Origin: Muribaculaceae bacterium | Lineage (GTDB): Bacteria > Bacteroidota > Bacteroidia > Bacteroidales > Muribaculaceae | Reading direction: 5' to 3' | DNA: 35,831 bases | Assembly (NCBI GenBank): GCA_022509105.1 | Contig: JAFLTV010000022.1 | Location: forward strand, 1-35,831 | Part shown: one piece after another, positions 7,264 through 16,900 of the stretch | Layout of the letters: each line of letters begins with the position of its first letter | How positions within the stretch are numbered: position 1 is the first letter of the stretch | Made by a program: the position numbers and the translations under genes | The notes under the pieces: model-generated | Told to the model about the DNA's origin: nothing | Databases searched by the model: none | The model's input: the letters and a program-made list of their open reading frames with translations, nothing else

Positions 7264-10200
7264 TTGGAAGAAGAAAACGGACATAATAAAGCTGAGAATT
7301 CAACGACTGAGCCTTCTGACGAGATTACGAAACCGAGTGCTGAAGATAAGACTTCAGAACAGCCGGAACAGACAGAAGGCATGGAAGGGGGAAACGGCTC
7401 AGAGAAAAAAGAGAAAAAGCATTGGATTCATCCTACATGGTTGAGACGAGTGCTTAAGACTTTCATGTGGATTATTTTCTGCGTGATATTCCTTGTCATA
7501 TTGATTCCCATATTGCTTTATATCCCTCCGGTTCAGACATTCATAAAGAATGTGGCCTGTGAATATGTAGCAAAATCCACAGGGATGAAGATATCGATTG
7601 ATCAATTCAGGCTTAAATGGCCACTCGATGTCTCATTAAAAGGTGTTTCTGTAGTGGAAGCCACAGGCGACACGATGGTATATGCCAAAGAAGTGATCGC
7701 AGACGTCAAGATGAGGCCATTATTAAAGCTTGATGTCGATATCGAAGAAGTGAAACTTGTGGATGCCGGAATAAGGATAATGTCGGCAGATTCATCAATG
7801 TTGCTTAAGCTTAAGGCCAATTTAATAGATATTGATGACAAGAGTTCCGTTGATATCAAGACTCTCACAATTGATCTTAATAAAGTTGAGATAAACGGAG
7901 GAGATTTGCAGCTTGCAATGGATGTCTGGAAAAAGAAACCAACCGAAGACACCACGGCCACTTTAGACATGAAGATTATGCTTCATGAAGCGGTCTTGAA
8001 TGATTTCAAGTTCGGAATGACGATGCTGCCCACTATCGACACTTTATCCCTTGCTTCAAAACAGGTGGTTTTAAGAAACGGCATTGTGGATTTAGGGACA
8101 AACAAAGTTACAGCTGATTATATCGGCACCTCAGACGGCGACGTCACGTATCTTACACCTACCCCTGAATATATAGCTGCACATCCGGCGCCTATTGACA
8201 CAACGTCTGTAGCTTCACCTCCTATGATAATTTCGGGAGACACTATTCGGATTTCAGACTTTAAAGCCCTTTATGCTACTAAAGGGGCTAAGCCTTTGCC
8301 CGGTTTTGATCCTTCTTACATACAAGTTTCAAATGTAAACATCCTGGTTGACGGTTTTTATAATGAAGCAACAACAATCAAGTTGCCCATCATGTCGATG
8401 ACGGCCTCCGAAAGAAGCGGTCTTGTGATCAGAGAGGGAAGCGGCGTGATTGAAGTTGACTCCGCAGGGCTGGCAATAAACGACTTGCGAATCAAGACTC
8501 TGTATTCTGATTTGGGAGCTACTGCGAATGTGCCGTTTGCAGTGATGGAAATGAAGCGTAATTCAGAATTTTATGCCGATGCATTTGGAAACATCGGTTG
8601 GCCTGACATAGAAAGTTTCATGCCTTCTTTGTCAACCTACACCAAGAAGTTGCCGGCAAGAAGCCCTTTAACCTTCGACCTTCGTGCAGAGGGCACTTTA
8701 GATGACATAGAGCTAAAGACATTGGCTGTAAAAATCAAGGATGTCATGCAGTTGAATGCTTCAGGATATGCACGCAATGCTTTTGATTTCAAACATCTGC
8801 AAGCAGCTGTAGACTTCGATGCAAGCATAACGGGGCCCAAAACCATCGAGGCTTTATTGGATGCTAAGGATTTTGATATACCCACCTTGACCCTCAAAGG
8901 TCATGCAACAGCTCAAAATGAGACTTATGCGGCTGACTTCGATTTGAGAACTTCTGTGGGAGAACTTCTTGCAGACGGTCAAGTGTCAATGAATTCGGAA
9001 AGATATGATGCCGATGTCACAATCAAGGATATAAATGTCAAGCATTTTATGCCTGACTTAGGCATAGGGAAAGTAAACGCTCATCTTTTAGCCAAGGGAG
9101 CCGGTTTTAATCCTACGATATCCAACGCAACTACAGATATTCAGTTGACAATATCTTCAATTGATTACAATCTTCTAACTCTACACAATATTACGGCTGA
9201 CGTCACCTTAAACAACGGAGAGTATGACATAATCCTAAATTCACCAAACGATCCGTTATGGGCTAACGTGAAATGTGTGGGAACCATAGCTAAAGACCGT
9301 TACACATTTGATCTCGATGCAGCCATCAGAAAAGTAGACCTTTTTGCATTGGGATTCACTGAAGATGCAAATAACGGAGGAGGAACGATTTTATTAAAAG
9401 GATCGGCGAGCCCGGATTTATGGCTATATGACATAGATTTATGTGCCCAGAATTTAGAATGGACATCAGGGGCTGATTTCTTTGCTATCCCCAACGACAT
9501 AGACCTTAGGTTTATAAGCACTGCCGATAAGGTGACAGCAGATCTGGATGCGAGCCGGACGTGTCTGAATTTTGAGGCTGCTTCCGGATTAAAGCCATTG
9601 ATAGATTCTTTCACAGTGATTGGAGACACTATTTCAAGGGAGATTGCCCAAAGAAACCTTGACATAGAAAAAATACAAAAACTGCTCCCGCGATTCTCAT
9701 TGAATTTAGACGCTTCAGGTAGGGGAGCTTTGGGCGATATTTTGATAGGAGCGGGATTAAGCATGGACACCTTGTCGGCAAATATCTCAAACGATTCCAT
9801 CATCACGGCAAGAATATCAGCTATAGAACTTGCGAGCGCCACTATGAGGGCCGACACTTTGTCGCTGGATGTGAAACAGAGAGGGGAATTGCTTGACTAT
9901 CTGGCTCACATGGGTAATCGTTCCGACAATCCGATTGGAGATTTTGCAGATGTAAATGTGAGAGGATATGTGGGCGAAAACCGCTTGATGCTTGGATTAA
10001 ATCAAAAAAATCAGAAAGGAGAAACAGGATATAAATTAGGATTGACAGCGGCATTTACTGATTCGATAATCACGCTCCACTTCACTCCCCTGAAGGCGAT
10101 GATCGGCTATATCCCCTGGACCTTCAACTCCGACAACAGCATAGAATTCAATATAAAGAATTACAGAGTCATTGCCGACTTGATGGCTCAGAGCCCGAAA

Positions 10201-12309
10201 AGCAGCATCATGCTTAAGACAGAAACCGGGCGAGAGGGAAATGACGAGCTTCATATCGCTCTTGACAATATACAGGTGCAAGACTTCTTGAATCTTGCAG
10301 TCAACCCGCCTCCAATCACGGCATCGCTGAATATGGACATGAACGTGGGTTATTACGACAGCTGGTTTTACGGATTGGGCAGCCTTGGAATTCATGATCT
10401 GACCTACGACAAAATGAAGGTTGGCAATTTTGACCTTTCACTGCGTGCCGGAAGGAACGATGACGGTTCAACAGGAGCAAGGCTGGGTTTAAAAATTGAC
10501 GGTAAAAACGCCCTTGCCGCCAAAGCCATGCTCGTGCCTGATTCCGCTTCCGGATTTTCAGTAAAGACTATGGGACTTGAACTGACACAATTCCCATTGA
10601 AGATAGCAAATGCATTTTTAGGTAAAGACATAGCAAGCCTTTCGGGCTATCTGAATGGAGATTTCGGCTTGACAGGCACTTTCAAAGCCCCAATCCTGAA
10701 TGGATATCTGGCTTGTGATTCAGTGGGAGTATTCATTCCCATGATGGGCTCATCGATAAAATTTAATGAGGATTCCATTCTAGTGAAGAACAATGTGATA
10801 GACTTCAATAAGTTTGACATCTGGGGAGCGAACAAGAATCCGATTGTGATAGATGGCACCGTAGATGTCAGCAATCTGAAGTCAGCAGTGTTCGATTTAA
10901 GACTTAATGCCCAAAACTTCCAATTGATGAACAACGATTCCAGAGCTCGTTCGGATCTTTATGGAAAATTGTTCATGAATCTGAATGCGAGTGCACGGGG
11001 ACCGATGGAGCATTTCAGTGTGAATGCAAACGTCGATTTGCTTTCCAATACGGATGTGACTTACTCCATACCGCAAACCACTGCCCAACTCACGAGCCAT
11101 AACACTACAGGGATAGTGAGATTTGTGAATTTCAACGACACAAGCGCGGTCCATAAAGAAGACAGTGTGGTGCAAAGCATAGCAATGAGGATAGTGGCGG
11201 CTTTGACTTTGGAGCCGGGTGTGCAGGCGAAAGTGATTTATCCGGGGTCGACCACCACGGGAAGTGCAAAAGTGGAAATCGAGCCAAGCGGCACTCTCAA
11301 CTATTTCCAGAATTATATGGGAGATATGCGTCTCAACGGCCAGCTCTATATTGGCAACGGTTTTGCAAGCTATAGCATGCCGATAGTGGGAGAGAAGAAG
11401 TTTGTGTTCAATCCTGCGAGCTATGTGATGTTCAACGGAGATATAATGAATCCATCGTTTAACATTTCAGCCACAGATGATGTGAAGGCGAGCGTTGTGG
11501 AGAACAACGCCTCGAGGATTGTAAATTTCCTTGTTGAGGTTGATATCACCAATAATCTGAACAATCCAAAGATAGAATTCAATCTCAACACAGACGATGA
11601 CCTGACTATCAGAAATGAATTGCAGTCTATGACCGCCGACCAGCGAAGCATGGCAGCTTTGAATATGCTTCTGACAGGTCAATACACCGGTCAAGGTGTC
11701 AAGACGGCGAGCAGCGACCTCTTGCAAGGCACGATGTATAACATCCTTACATCCTCGATCAACGGTTGGCTCGCAAACAATGTGAGAGGGGTAGACATCA
11801 GCCTGGGAGTCGACCAATTTGACAGGACCGGCACAGGCGAGGGCGGTACTTCCACTTCTTATAGTTATACGCTTTCAAAGTCGTTGTTCAACAACCGATT
11901 CAAAATCTCTGTAGGAGGTAATTACACCACTGATGCAAGTGCTGACGAGAACTTCTCTGAAAACCTTATTAACGATATATCCTTTGAATACATACTTAAG
12001 CAGACAGCTAACGTTACCATGTATGCCAAGCTTTTCAGACATACCGGCTATGAAAGTGTGTTGGAAGGAGAAATAACGGAGACAGGCGTCGGCTTCCTGT
12101 TGAGAAGGCGCTTATCGAATCTGAAAAATCTCTTCAGATGGGGCTCAAGGAAAAACAACAATATGTTGATGCCCGGCGCGGGCACCGGCATGCCGGGAAT
12201 GATGCCCCGACAACCCGGAATGAGACCAAATGATGCGGAAAAGAATCTTCCCGATAGTGTGAAAACTGAAAAAGATAGCATGAAGAAAGGAGAGGCCAAT
12301 GAAAAATAA
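7264..12309 (+). CDS. tamB: TamB-like inter-membrane protein
   Basis: This is a very large protein of 1,681 residues. A cytoplasmic acidic N-terminus is followed by one inner-membrane span (about 66-87) and then a huge repetitive beta-strand-rich periplasmic region typical of the AsmA/TamB superfamily. The last roughly 400 residues match the TamB C-terminal (DUF490) domain, including NNLNNPKIEFNLNTDDDLTI, LNMLLTGQY and a final barrel-like run. The extreme C-terminus is a Met/Gly/Pro-rich then charged tail. The only in-frame start before the span that keeps the acidic tail is TTG at 7264, because a TGA lies at 7237. The alternative is ATG at 7381, which still keeps the span. TamB-type proteins bridge the two membranes and move lipids or help outer-membrane assembly. 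The stop overlaps the start of tamL by 11 bases. Confidence 0.92.
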   Translation: MEEENGHNKAENSTTEPSDEITKPSAEDKTSEQPEQTEGMEGGNGSEKKEKKHWIHPTWLRRVLKTFMWIIFCVIFLVILIPILLYIPPVQTFIKNVACEYVAKSTGMKISIDQFRLKWPLDVSLKGVSVVEATGDTMVYAKEVIADVKMRPLLKLDVDIEEVKLVDAGIRIMSADSSMLLKLKANLIDIDDKSSVDIKTLTIDLNKVEINGGDLQLAMDVWKKKPTEDTTATLDMKIMLHEAVLNDFKFGMTMLPTIDTLSLASKQVVLRNGIVDLGTNKVTADYIGTSDGDVTYLTPTPEYIAAHPAPIDTTSVASPPMIISGDTIRISDFKALYATKGAKPLPGFDPSYIQVSNVNILVDGFYNEATTIKLPIMSMTASERSGLVIREGSGVIEVDSAGLAINDLRIKTLYSDLGATANVPFAVMEMKRNSEFYADAFGNIGWPDIESFMPSLSTYTKKLPARSPLTFDLRAEGTLDDIELKTLAVKIKDVMQLNASGYARNAFDFKHLQAAVDFDASITGPKTIEALLDAKDFDIPTLTLKGHATAQNETYAADFDLRTSVGELLADGQVSMNSERYDADVTIKDINVKHFMPDLGIGKVNAHLLAKGAGFNPTISNATTDIQLTISSIDYNLLTLHNITADVTLNNGEYDIILNSPNDPLWANVKCVGTIAKDRYTFDLDAAIRKVDLFALGFTEDANNGGGTILLKGSASPDLWLYDIDLCAQNLEWTSGADFFAIPNDIDLRFISTADKVTADLDASRTCLNFEAASGLKPLIDSFTVIGDTISREIAQRNLDIEKIQKLLPRFSLNLDASGRGALGDILIGAGLSMDTLSANISNDSIITARISAIELASATMRADTLSLDVKQRGELLDYLAHMGNRSDNPIGDFADVNVRGYVGENRLMLGLNQKNQKGETGYKLGLTAAFTDSIITLHFTPLKAMIGYIPWTFNSDNSIEFNIKNYRVIADLMAQSPKSSIMLKTETGREGNDELHIALDNIQVQDFLNLAVNPPPITASLNMDMNVGYYDSWFYGLGSLGIHDLTYDKMKVGNFDLSLRAGRNDDGSTGARLGLKIDGKNALAAKAMLVPDSASGFSVKTMGLELTQFPLKIANAFLGKDIASLSGYLNGDFGLTGTFKAPILNGYLACDSVGVFIPMMGSSIKFNEDSILVKNNVIDFNKFDIWGANKNPIVIDGTVDVSNLKSAVFDLRLNAQNFQLMNNDSRARSDLYGKLFMNLNASARGPMEHFSVNANVDLLSNTDVTYSIPQTTAQLTSHNTTGIVRFVNFNDTSAVHKEDSVVQSIAMRIVAALTLEPGVQAKVIYPGSTTTGSAKVEIEPSGTLNYFQNYMGDMRLNGQLYIGNGFASYSMPIVGEKKFVFNPASYVMFNGDIMNPSFNISATDDVKASVVENNASRIVNFLVEVDITNNLNNPKIEFNLNTDDDLTIRNELQSMTADQRSMAALNMLLTGQYTGQGVKTASSDLLQGTMYNILTSSINGWLANNVRGVDISLGVDQFDRTGTGEGGTSTSYSYTLSKSLFNNRFKISVGGNYTTDASADENFSENLINDISFEYILKQTANVTMYAKLFRHTGYESVLEGEITETGVGFLLRRRLSNLKNLFRWGSRKNNNMLMPGAGTGMPGMMPRQPGMRPNDAEKNLPDSVKTEKDSMKKGEANEK

Positions 12310-14614
12310 GAGATATATGAAGTCATTGGTATATGTGATGACAGCCATCCTTATAGTTGCCATCGCATCGTGCTCCACAACAAAAAGGCTTGCGGAAGAT
12401 GAAACACGCTACACAGGACTTGGCCGTTTCGTTGTAGACTATGCGGAAAATGCTGAGAAAATGCCATCGGCTTTAGATGCCGAATTGAGAAAAACCGGAG
12501 AAACAGACGCCAACAATTATATCATTGCTCCGTTTATTAAGATTCCGCTTGGTCTATGGGTCTATAACAATTGGAACGATTCATCAAAAGGTTTAAAAGG
12601 CTGGCTGTATAGGAAATGGGTGAAACAGCCTGTTTTGATAAGCGAGGTGAAGCCGGAGATGAGAGCAAAAATCATGCAACAGCTTCTTGATGACAACGGC
12701 TATTTCGGCTCGACAGTCACTTATGATATCGAATATGACAAACGCAACAAGAAGAAAGCGGCAATCGGCTATACTCTCAATATAAAGAAACCGTATCCCA
12801 TTGACAGCATAATCTATTTAGGCGATGATAATCCAATGTATCGCTATATAGATTCCGTGGCAAAAAGAAGTCCGTATCTTCAGAAGGGAGAGATTTTCAG
12901 TGTGGATTCATTGGAAGCGGAAAGAATCAGGATTGTGAATTCAATGCGAAATCACGGTTACTATTATTTCAAACCCGAATATATAGAATTCCTTGCCGAC
13001 TCTATTATAACACCCGGCCAGATAGCCATTAAGCTAAATCTTGTGGCTAATATCCCGGAAATGGCAAAATTGCAATACAAGACCGGAAAAATAGTTACAA
13101 TCATCCAGAGGAACAGTGATGAAAGTCCTGGCACTCCCGACACCATGCAGACTTCCAAAGGAGAATTGATAGTCATGGAGCCGGCTCATTTGAGAAAAAA
13201 TCTGATACCGAGCTGTATCACCTTCCGGGAAGGTAAGATATTCTCCGTTAGGGATATGGACCGGACCCAGACACGCCTCTCAAGATTGGGAATGTTTGGC
13301 GCCATACAGATCCAGCCTGTTCCCTCCGACACGAGTGCAAAGCATCCCACTCTGGATGTTTATACGTCAGCCCGATTCCAGAGCCCCTTGGAGGCATCAA
13401 TAGAAGTAAACGCCACATCCAAATCCAACAGTTACTTGGGTCCGGGTATAATTCTCGGATTGTCAAATAACAATACATTCGGAGGTGGAGAGCGCCTAAG
13501 CCTGCAGCTCAATGCAGATTATGAATGGCAGACCGGAAGAGATCGGAGCAGTCTTTTCAATAGTTATGAATTCGGATTGACCGCCTCGCTGGCCTTTCCG
13601 CGACTTCTGGCACCCTCTTTCTTGAGAAGGAACAACCGTGACCTCAACTGGACCACAATCAGTCTTGGCGGAAGTATCCTTAACCGCCCTAAATTCTTCA
13701 AAATGGCGGAATTCAACACAGGCATCACTTATGAATGGAGAGCATTCCGCCATGTGCAGAATCAATGGACGCTTTTCAAATTGGGATACACGAAGCTGAT
13801 GTCTACCACTACCGAATTCGATTCAATAATGCTTCAGAACCCGGCCATTGCACTTGGATTCGAAAGTCAGTTTATCCCGCAGATGAATTACACCTACACC
13901 TATGATAAATTCTTTGAAAGAGAGAGAATCAATGGCATCAACATCCAGGCCTCGATTACAGAAGCAGGAAACATATTCGACGGAATCTGGTCGTTGTGTG
14001 GTGTAAAAGGACAAAAGAAGCTGTTTGGAACTCCCTTCTCTCAGTTTATAAAGGGTCAGTTCCAGATAGTATACAACCGGCGGTTGGTAAGAAAGTCTGA
14101 CCAATGGCTTGTAACAAGATTTTTGATAGGGGCCGAGCATGCCTATGGCAATTCCACCCAGGTGCCATATTCGGAACAATTCTATATAGGTGGCGCCAAT
14201 TCTATACGAGCCTTTACAGTAAGATCGTTGGGACCGGGTTCATATAGGGCGCCGATAACCGAAAGAGACGGATATTTTGACCAGACCGGTACATTCAAGC
14301 TTGAAATGAATGCGGAATACCGTTTCCCGATAGTAAGCATCCTGCATGGAGCTGTCTTTGTCGATGCCGGAAATATATGGCTTTTGAAAGAAGATCCATT
14401 GCGGCCAGGAGGTCTTCTGACCAGAAAAGATTTCCTCAAGGACATAGCATTAGGCACCGGAGTCGGTCTGCGTGTAGACATCGGCGTGATGGTTTTGAGA
14501 GGAGACCTCGGTTATGGGCTGCATGCTCCTTATTATACCGGAATCGACCATTATTTCAACATAAAGTTCAAGAATGCCTGGGCATTCCACTTAGCCATAG
14601 GTTATCCCTTCTAA
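12299..14614 (+). CDS. tamL: TamL: lipoprotein Omp85/TamA-type outer-membrane protein
   Basis: This is a 771-residue Omp85-superfamily protein. The signal peptide ends in a lipobox, AIASC, with Cys25 as the lipidated residue. That is the feature that separates Bacteroidota TamL from proteobacterial TamA. Residues about 100-340 are POTRA-like (for example LLDDNGYFGSTVTYDI and MRNHGYYYF). From about 370 to the end is a 16-strand-type barrel with NNNTFGGGERLSLQLNADYE, FYIGGANSIRAFTVRSLGPG and the closing YFNIKFKNAWAFHLAIGYPF, ending in the aromatic residue expected for BAM recognition. It overlaps tamB by 11 bases, so the two are translationally coupled and should form one envelope-spanning complex. 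Confidence 0.93.
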   Translation: MKNKRYMKSLVYVMTAILIVAIASCSTTKRLAEDETRYTGLGRFVVDYAENAEKMPSALDAELRKTGETDANNYIIAPFIKIPLGLWVYNNWNDSSKGLKGWLYRKWVKQPVLISEVKPEMRAKIMQQLLDDNGYFGSTVTYDIEYDKRNKKKAAIGYTLNIKKPYPIDSIIYLGDDNPMYRYIDSVAKRSPYLQKGEIFSVDSLEAERIRIVNSMRNHGYYYFKPEYIEFLADSIITPGQIAIKLNLVANIPEMAKLQYKTGKIVTIIQRNSDESPGTPDTMQTSKGELIVMEPAHLRKNLIPSCITFREGKIFSVRDMDRTQTRLSRLGMFGAIQIQPVPSDTSAKHPTLDVYTSARFQSPLEASIEVNATSKSNSYLGPGIILGLSNNNTFGGGERLSLQLNADYEWQTGRDRSSLFNSYEFGLTASLAFPRLLAPSFLRRNNRDLNWTTISLGGSILNRPKFFKMAEFNTGITYEWRAFRHVQNQWTLFKLGYTKLMSTTTEFDSIMLQNPAIALGFESQFIPQMNYTYTYDKFFERERINGINIQASITEAGNIFDGIWSLCGVKGQKKLFGTPFSQFIKGQFQIVYNRRLVRKSDQWLVTRFLIGAEHAYGNSTQVPYSEQFYIGGANSIRAFTVRSLGPGSYRAPITERDGYFDQTGTFKLEMNAEYRFPIVSILHGAVFVDAGNIWLLKEDPLRPGGLLTRKDFLKDIALGTGVGLRVDIGVMVLRGDLGYGLHAPYYTGIDHYFNIKFKNAWAFHLAIGYPF

Positions 14615-14638
14615 CTCCCGCAAATCAAAAATGACAAT

Positions 14639-14941
14639 ATGTCTGCCAAATCTTACACGGCTTCCGAAAGAAGGGGGATAATAGCAATCGCCGTTATTGC
14701 CTTAATTATAATTGGGGCAGGAATCGGATTCTCCTTTTTCGAAAAATCCAATATGCAAAATGATGCAGAAGTGGTAGAATTAAAAGAAGCCGTTGATACT
14801 CTTTCTAATAAAAAGATTCCGGAGGTAAAATCTCAAAAGAGGAAACAGGGGGGAAGCACAAAAAAAGCAATAAAAAAGGCAAAATCAAAAAAATCACCGA
14901 AACAATTTAGAAGGAGAAGCCCTCTGGATGAACCTGTTTGA
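14639..14941 (+). CDS. Small single-pass membrane protein with very basic tail
   Basis: This 100-residue protein is not recognised as a known family. It has one N-terminal membrane span (about 14-33, a run of Ile/Ala/Val/Gly) and a short acidic helix (about 41-52). The tail is crowded with Lys and Arg (more than 20 basic residues after 58), including KKAIKKAKSKKSPKQFRRR. By the positive-inside rule the tail should stay in the cytoplasm, where it could contact nucleic acid or acidic membrane lipids. It lies 24 bases after tamL and 15 bases before a glycosyltransferase gene, so it is likely part of the same transcript. Similar small proteins in Bacteroidales are annotated only as hypothetical. 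Confidence 0.7.
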   Translation: MSAKSYTASERRGIIAIAVIALIIIGAGIGFSFFEKSNMQNDAEVVELKEAVDTLSNKKIPEVKSQKRKQGGSTKKAIKKAKSKKSPKQFRRRSPLDEPV

Positions 14942-14956
14942 TCTCTTATAATAAAA

Positions 14957-16081
14957 ATGAGCAACACCACTCAACATAAGATATTGCTTTTGGGAGATTA
15001 TAGCAACTGTCATGCGAATCTTGCCGACGGTTTAAGGGATTTAGGGCAAGACGTGACTGTTATGGCTCAGGTGAATTATTTGAGCTCAGACAAGGTGAAT
15101 GTTGATATATCCAGAAAAAAGGGGAAGTTAGGAGGGTTGGCTCTTTATCTGAGGGCATACACAACATGGCATAAATATCTTAAAGATTATGATATCGTGG
15201 CACTCAGCGATCCGATGTTTTTAAGCTTGCGACCTGAAAAGTTAAAGCCATTGTTTAAACGCCTGATCAATGAAAACGGCGGAGTGTTTTATACAGCCAT
15301 GAGTAATGACATCAATTACCTCAGAATGTGTAAAAATCCTGAATGTCCCCTCAAGTTTAATGAATATTACATAGAGGGGAAACCCTCTCCATGGTATCTT
15401 GAAAATCCACAAAGATTAAACAATTGGTTTAAGAAAGAGATAGTGGAATATCAGGATTATGTTTTTCAGAATTTAAGAGGCGCAGTGTCGGTGCTTTATG
15501 AATACCACAAGGCATTGGAATGTTTGTATGAAGATTCGAAAATTGCCTATGGAGGGATACCTGTGGATACAACCTCGATTCCATTTGTAGGATTGCCTTT
15601 AAAATCAAAAATCAGAATATTGCTTGGTAGAGATCGCCGCAGAATTAAAATGAAGGGTTCTGACATTCTGGAAAAAGCAGCTCTTAACGTGTCAAGCAAA
15701 TATCCCCGGGATGTGGAATTGGTGGTGGTGGAAAATATTCCGTATAATCAATTTATAGAGGAGTTAAAAAAATCGGATATAATATTAGATCAGGCTTACA
15801 GTTACACTCCGGCCACAACGGCTTTGCTTTCAATGGCAATGGGAAAAGTGGTTGTTAGCGGAGGAGAGCCGGAATATTATGACTTTATAGAGGAAAAAGA
15901 AAATCATCCGATTGTTAATGCCTCCTATGATATTGAAAAAATGACGCGGGATCTTGAAAGGGTAGTCTTGGATAGAAACTATCTTAAAGAGGCTTCAGAG
16001 AAATCTCGCGAATTTGTGGTGAAACATAATGACACGCAGGTAGTGGCACAAAGATTTTTGAATTTTTGGACAAAGAAGTGA
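14957..16081 (+). CDS. GT-B fold glycosyltransferase (GT4-like)
   Basis: This is a 374-residue cytoplasmic or membrane-associated glycosyltransferase with GT-B layout. The N-terminal domain begins with ILLLGDYSNCHANLADGLRD, a nucleotide-sugar enzyme type Rossmann start. The C-terminal donor domain carries KIRILLGRDR, VELVVVENIPYNQFIEELKK and DIILDQAYSYTPATTALLSM, then GKVVVSGGEPEYYDF, matching the GT1/GT4 donor-site pattern of S/T-x-x-x-L-E/S-A-M-A-x-G-x-P-V. A CKNPECPLK pair of cysteines near residue 130 is unusual. The donor and acceptor cannot be read. It ends 3 bases before a family-2 glycosyltransferase gene, so the two probably add successive sugars to one surface glycan. Confidence 0.8.
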   Translation: MSNTTQHKILLLGDYSNCHANLADGLRDLGQDVTVMAQVNYLSSDKVNVDISRKKGKLGGLALYLRAYTTWHKYLKDYDIVALSDPMFLSLRPEKLKPLFKRLINENGGVFYTAMSNDINYLRMCKNPECPLKFNEYYIEGKPSPWYLENPQRLNNWFKKEIVEYQDYVFQNLRGAVSVLYEYHKALECLYEDSKIAYGGIPVDTTSIPFVGLPLKSKIRILLGRDRRRIKMKGSDILEKAALNVSSKYPRDVELVVVENIPYNQFIEELKKSDIILDQAYSYTPATTALLSMAMGKVVVSGGEPEYYDFIEEKENHPIVNASYDIEKMTRDLERVVLDRNYLKEASEKSREFVVKHNDTQVVAQRFLNFWTKK

Positions 16082-16084
16082 GAG

Positions 16085-16876
16085 ATGACCTTAGATGTAG
16101 TTATAGCCACCTATATGCCTGAAGGGATAGAGCGCGTTGCCAAAATGGAGCTCACGCCAATTCCTAATGTAAGTTATATTGTCAGTTGGCAAAATCATCA
16201 GAATCATAAAATTCCGGAAAAGTTATTGAGAGAAGATATCCATATTCATAGATTGAATGAAACGGGATTGTCAAGAAACAGAAATAATGCCTTATCTCAT
16301 TCCAAGGCAGAGATAATTTATCTCGCTGATGATGATATAAAGATAATGCCCGGTGCGCTTGCCACAATTATGAAAAGGTTTGAAGAATATCCGGACACAG
16401 AAATGGCCACTTTCAAGATGAAGGAAACAGGTGTGAAGACCTATCCGGAGGGAGTGATGGAGCTTGGTTTTTATTTGCCGAAGAATTACAATATAGGCAC
16501 ATGCCAGATGGCTTTCAGAAGAAGGATATTTCCCGGGATAAAATTCAACCCTGAATTTGGACTCGGCTCAGGAAAATTTGAATTGGGAGAGGATGAGCTT
16601 TTTCATCTCTCATGCCGAAAGCATGGATTAAAATGCAGGTTTTTCCCGGATGTAGTGGCCAGCCATCCACAGGATGCCACGGGAACAAAGAAAATCACAA
16701 ACCCGAAAGTGGTGCAGGCAATGGGAGTCTTAATCACAAAAAGTTATCCTCATTCTTTCTTATTAAGAATTCCTTTTAAATCATGGAGGCTAAGAAAAAA
16801 TAAGCGAAGCGGTTTTCTCTTTGCTTTAATTAACCTCTATATTGGGAGTCTAAAGTCGGTCAGGGTTAAAATTTAA
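16085..16876 (+). CDS. GT-A fold glycosyltransferase (family 2-like)
   Basis: This is a 263-residue family-2-like glycosyltransferase. The N-terminus LDVVIATYMPEGIERV is the GT-A nucleotide-binding start. GLSRNRNNALSHSKAEIIYLADDDIKIMP contains the R-N-x-G/A motif and a DDD metal/nucleotide-sugar triad near residue 83. A later GEDELFHLSCRKHG supplies the ED-type catalytic acid. There is no clear membrane span, but the C-terminus is Arg/Lys-rich and amphipathic (SWRLRKNKRSG), consistent with peripheral binding to the inner membrane. It is the last gene of the plus-strand unit. The TupA-like gene converges on it with a gap of 24 bases that holds no recognisable terminator. Confidence 0.85.
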   Translation: MTLDVVIATYMPEGIERVAKMELTPIPNVSYIVSWQNHQNHKIPEKLLREDIHIHRLNETGLSRNRNNALSHSKAEIIYLADDDIKIMPGALATIMKRFEEYPDTEMATFKMKETGVKTYPEGVMELGFYLPKNYNIGTCQMAFRRRIFPGIKFNPEFGLGSGKFELGEDELFHLSCRKHGLKCRFFPDVVASHPQDATGTKKITNPKVVQAMGVLITKSYPHSFLLRIPFKSWRLRKNKRSGFLFALINLYIGSLKSVRVKI

Positions 16877-16900
16877 TGCCCAAATTAAAATTCCATAAAT

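Noticed and set aside
9300..9857. Long minus-strand frame inside tamB (185 codons), plus several others opposite tamB and tamL
   Set aside because: The forward protein is continuous and family-consistent. The reverse frames are Ser/Leu-rich shadows without start signals.
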